Positions 60,825 to 64,000 of a stretch of DNA of 64,000 nucleotides are shown in pieces. The position numbers were made by a program, and so were the translations under genes. The stretch's first letter is position 1, and every line of letters starts with the position of its first letter. This stretch comes from Astrocystis sublimbata (Eukaryota; Ascomycota; Sordariomycetes; Xylariales; Xylariaceae): NCBI GenBank assembly GCA_022453515.1, contig JAJNNY010000042.1, forward strand, positions 62,001 through 126,000, in the 5' to 3' direction. Below the pieces are notes generated by a model. The model did no database searches. It saw only the letters and a program-made list of their open reading frames with translations, and was not told where the DNA came from.

Positions 60825-62735
60825 ATGTCGTATAACGGCGGCTACCCCGGCGGATACGCCCCGCCGCAACAGCAGTATCATGGGCAGGGGAACTATTACC
60901 AGCAGTAAGTTCTGCTTATCATGTCCATCGTGTCCCCTTGTCTCTACCTGCTCACTACACTCCTTGGTCCGTCCCTAGCTAATGCGCCATTTGCAGACCG
61001 CCTCAAGGGTACAGCGGTGCTCCTCACAACGGTGCTCCTCACAGTGGTGCTCCTCAGCAGTACGGCTACGGCCAACCCCCACAGCAACCGTATTATAGCC
61101 AGGTACGCACTGTCTTGCTGTGTTTGCCAACAAGAGGCATCGCTTTAACATTGAACAGGGACCACCGCCTCAGCAACCTGGCGGGTATTACAACGCTCCC
61201 AGTCAGTATGGCCAACCAGGTAAGACGGAACATTTCTTGGATATCGAATATGGGCGGCCATGACTAACAGGCTTCCTTAGCACCCACAGCGAACGCGAAT
61301 TCGTACAACCACGGCAACTACGCCGCACCGCCACCTCCCCCGGCCGGCCCACAACATTTCGGTCACGGCGCGCCCCAAAACTATGCGTTTCGGTACAGCA
61401 ATTGCAGTGGCCGGCGGAAAGCCCTCCTCGTAGGTATAAACTATTTTGGTCAGCGCGGACAGCTAAGGGGCTGCATCAATGATGTACGGAATATGTCGGG
61501 CTATCTCGTCGAGCATTTTGGCTACAAGCGAGAAGACATGGTCATCTTGACCGACGACCAACAGAACCCCATGAGTCAGCCTTCAAAGCAGAATCTCCTC
61601 CGAGCCATGCATTGGCTGGTCAAGGATGCGAGGCCCAACGACTCGCTGTTCTTTCACTACTCAGGTATGCCAGAGAAGTTTGCCCCGTTGTAACAACATG
61701 ACTGATGGACTTTCAGGGCACGGTGGTCAGACCAAAGACCTGGACGGTGACGAGGAAGATGGCTATGACGAAGTTATCTACCCAGTAGATTTCCGCCAAG
61801 TCGGCCACATCACCGACGACGAGATGCATAGAATTATGGTCCGCCCACTACAGGCGGGCGTCCGGCTCACAGCGATCTTCGACTCGTGCCACTCTGGCAC
61901 TGCATTGGATCTGCCTTACATCTACTCTACTCAAGGTGTTCTCAAAGAGCCCAATCTGGCCAAGGAGGCTGGCCAAGGCTTACTCAGTGTTATATCTTCG
62001 TATAGCCAGGGTGATCTTAGTGGCGTGGCCAACAACATCATGGGCTTCTTCAAAAAGGCATCCGGTGGCGAAGAGGCCCATAACCGAACCTTGGCGACCA
62101 AAACGTCGGCCGCGGACGTTATAATGCTTTCCGGAAGTAAAGATGATCAAACCTCGTTCGTATACCCCTCTACTACATTCCCCTACCCTTTGCCTTTACC
62201 AGATACTACACATCCGCTGTTGGAATTTCCGGCATATGGGGTGGCCCCCTGGACCGTGCCCTATGATCCAGGAATGGAAGAAATTAAGTTTGATCCTAGT
62301 TATGGGAACATGTAAATAGTTTTTTTTACGCCTTAGATGCAAGGTCGCAGCCATTTACGCCGCGATCTTGTATCTAGGGCGACGGGTTACGTTGGCGCTG
62401 CGGATTTCTGCGGCATATTGCCCTTCTCACTGCATTTAGCGCTATCCTGGCCCTTGAGGTTGCTATGCTAACAGAAATTCCAGGGCGGATGCCACTATCG
62501 CATCTCAAGCCACAGGCGCCATGTCTTGGGCTTTCATCACCGCCCTAAAGAAGAAGCCTCAGCAGAGCTACGTCCAGCTGTTGAACAGCATCCGTGACGA
62601 ACTTGCCACCAGATATACGCAAAAGCCTCAACTGTCTTGTAGTCACCCACTTAGTATGGACCCACCCCCAACGATGCTTGAGAGATGACCTGTTAACGAA
62701 TTTGACCAGATACCAACCTGCTATTTGTCATGTAG
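60825..62735 (+). CDS. MCA1: Type I metacaspase
   Basis: A caspase-fold cysteine protease cleaving after Arg/Lys, calcium-activated in this family, linked to stress responses, ageing and aggregate handling. Seven exons: 60825-60904, 60997-61102, 61159-61219, 61281-61664, 61717-62155, 62484-62653 and 62710-62735, giving 421 aa, the usual length. The Gln/Pro/Tyr/Gly-rich prodomain (1 to about 115) includes three GAPH/GAPQ units. The p20-like core begins [11 protein letters not shown]. Catalytic His212 is in YSGHGGQ and Cys268 in DSCHSG. The p10-like end carries [15 protein letters not shown] and closes [16 protein letters not shown]. Intron 5 (62156-62483) is 328 nt, against 52-92 nt for the others, with a weak GTTCGT donor and a second in-phase donor at 62312, so a 473-aa form is possible. 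The final 26-nt exon completes the canonical C-terminus. Confidence 0.96.
62156..62483 (+). other. Oversized metacaspase intron with two in-phase donors
   Basis: The acceptor at 62483 has a strong CTAAC branch site. The outer donor (TC|GTTCGT, 62156) gives the canonical protein. An inner donor (AT|GTAAAT, 62312) has the same phase and would keep 156 nt, adding 52 residues that start [10 protein letters not shown] and end DPSYGNM with no stop. Full retention would end at TAA 62313-62315 and lose the p10-like end. Confidence 0.7.
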
Positions 62736-63836
62736 AGAATCCGCCACTTCGAAATTTTGGTCGTTTCTTGTTCCGTGGGTGGCTTGCGCTGATATTCGCT
62801 TGGATTTCCAATCGAGGAGTTTGGCTGAATTGGGTTTCCACGCACTTTTTGGATTCATTCAGGGCGGTTCCCTCTCAACTGCTATAGCAGGATCAAAGTT
62901 CAGCTTTTTCCAGCGCGGAAGTATATTATTACCCTGACGAGCCGACATTCATGAGACACGATGTATGCATAGTTGGACAGTCGGTCAGCGAGACCCCTTT
63001 TGGATACTTGGAGCCGCCGAGTCTGAGCCATGACTTAATGAAATCCTAATAACTTGGCGAGCTATATGCGCTCTTTTGAATGAATTGTGGTTGTCGTATG
63101 AGTGCTGCTACTGTGTTCTGGCTGCGTATATTGGCTGTAAAGCATCTTGGTGCCACTGTGATTGCCAACAAAGGAGTTGGTTCATCTCGGATAGAGACCC
63201 GATGATGACGAGGATTCCCTAGTTACGCCGAAAGACGATGATGTCGAGTGCGCTTGTGTTTCTCCGAGCATACTACATGGATTCGACTGGGCGACGCGGG
63301 GTTCTTCCCGGCTAGCCAGAAGCCAAGATGATGACGAACGAGCAGTGAGAGAGCTCTTGGTATAGTCAGTCACCTCATTTACGGGATATCTATCTCTTCT
63401 CCTGCTACTAGGTACTTACCTAGAACGAGCACACCTGCGAACGGATTCATCCCCCATGCTGCTGTATGACCAGGGTCTCGGACAGGGTTGCAAATCAAGC
63501 ATCCGAGACCGCTCGGAGCATTCGACACTAATGATGGGAGTGCAACCCCATGTTTTCCGGGGTTACATCTTTCCTCATACTGACGTACCCGGTTACCTGT
63601 CTGTCTCATGGCTTATAACCAGCACACACGCATGATATAAAAATGCCGACTATTGTCCTGTCTGCATGCTCAGGGAGTTGAGGATCGATTGTGCCGAAAG
63701 TTCCTCCTCCTTGATCTGACACGTGATATATGAGGGCGATCGAAGTATATGCGCTCAATTCTCGACTATCTTGATTATCTAGGTGCTTAGGTGAGGACTC
63801 CTTCATTACCAAAGGTATAGCTCAGATAGATACAAC
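62736..63836. other. Intergenic region
   Basis: 3' flank of the metacaspase and upstream region of the dehydrogenase on the same strand. Short frames only; nothing else recognised. Confidence 0.5.
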
Positions 63837-64000
63837 ATGGCCGAAGTCGTCATCAACGAAGAGTCCCTATCTAGCTTGAAAGATAACGTCGTCATCGTCA
63901 CAGGTATGATTCCCCTTGATATCCCGAATATCATTCACAACATCACCTGCTGGTAACTCACATACATACGTGATCCCCGCACAGGTGGTTCCTCGGGAAT
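63837..64000 (+). CDS. Short-chain dehydrogenase/reductase, N-terminal part
   Basis: Only the beginning is inside the window. Exon 1 is 63837-63903 and exon 2 starts at 63985 after an 81-nt intron (G|GTATGA donor, CGCACAG acceptor), running off the edge. The joined peptide reads MAEVVINEESLSSLKDNVVI, then VTGGSSGI. The first beta strand followed by T-G-x-x-x-G-I is the nucleotide-binding start of classical SDR enzymes (Rossmann fold, NAD(P)H). The substrate cannot be told from this part. Confidence 0.85.

Overview
This is nuclear DNA of a filamentous ascomycete (Pezizomycotina, most likely Sordariomycetes). The evidence is short GT-AG introns of about 50-150 nt, CTAAC-like branch sites, a Pmk1-type MAP kinase and a typical set of fungal housekeeping genes. 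I cannot name the species. I support 13 protein genes and one tRNA in 64 kb. Gene density is low, with intergenic gaps of 1-7 kb.

Layout. 0-9 kb: a Fus3/Kss1/Pmk1 MAP kinase (-) and the COPII coat protein Sec24 (-), separated by 4 kb that carries G16 and G27 runs. 10-15 kb: a 101-aa one-helix membrane protein (+) facing a Zn2Cys6 transcription factor (-) whose zinc cluster is split by a GC-AG intron. 14.6-21.9 kb: 7.3 kb with no gene I can support. 22-33 kb: the pore-membrane nucleoporin Pom152 (-), divergent from a UCH37-type deubiquitinase (+), which converges on phosphatidylserine synthase (-). 33-37 kb: a short tract dense in inverted repeats (possible transposon relic), then a YIL108W-type metallopeptidase with a jacalin-like C-terminus (-). 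43-49 kb: a Whi5/Nrm1-type G1/S repressor (+) and a Ser/Thr-rich single-pass membrane protein (-). 53-55 kb: a 574-aa protein I do not recognise (+). 57.8-58.1 kb: tRNA-Cys(GCA) and a degenerate tRNA-like copy. 60.8-64 kb: a type I metacaspase (+) and the 5' end of a short-chain dehydrogenase (+), cut by the window edge.

The genes are unrelated housekeeping and signalling genes (secretion, nuclear pore, lipid synthesis, ubiquitin turnover, cell cycle, MAPK signalling). They form no biosynthetic cluster or defence island, and I see no clearly new multi-gene system. The most interesting signals are at gene-structure level: an oversized metacaspase intron with a second in-phase donor that would insert 52 residues; a coding-like 94-codon extension in frame after the UAG stop of the deubiquitinase; an Arg where the first zinc-binding His of the metallopeptidase is expected; the GC-AG intron inside the zinc cluster; and a final four-codon exon in SEC24. 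Exon joins were worked out by hand from splice consensus and frame.
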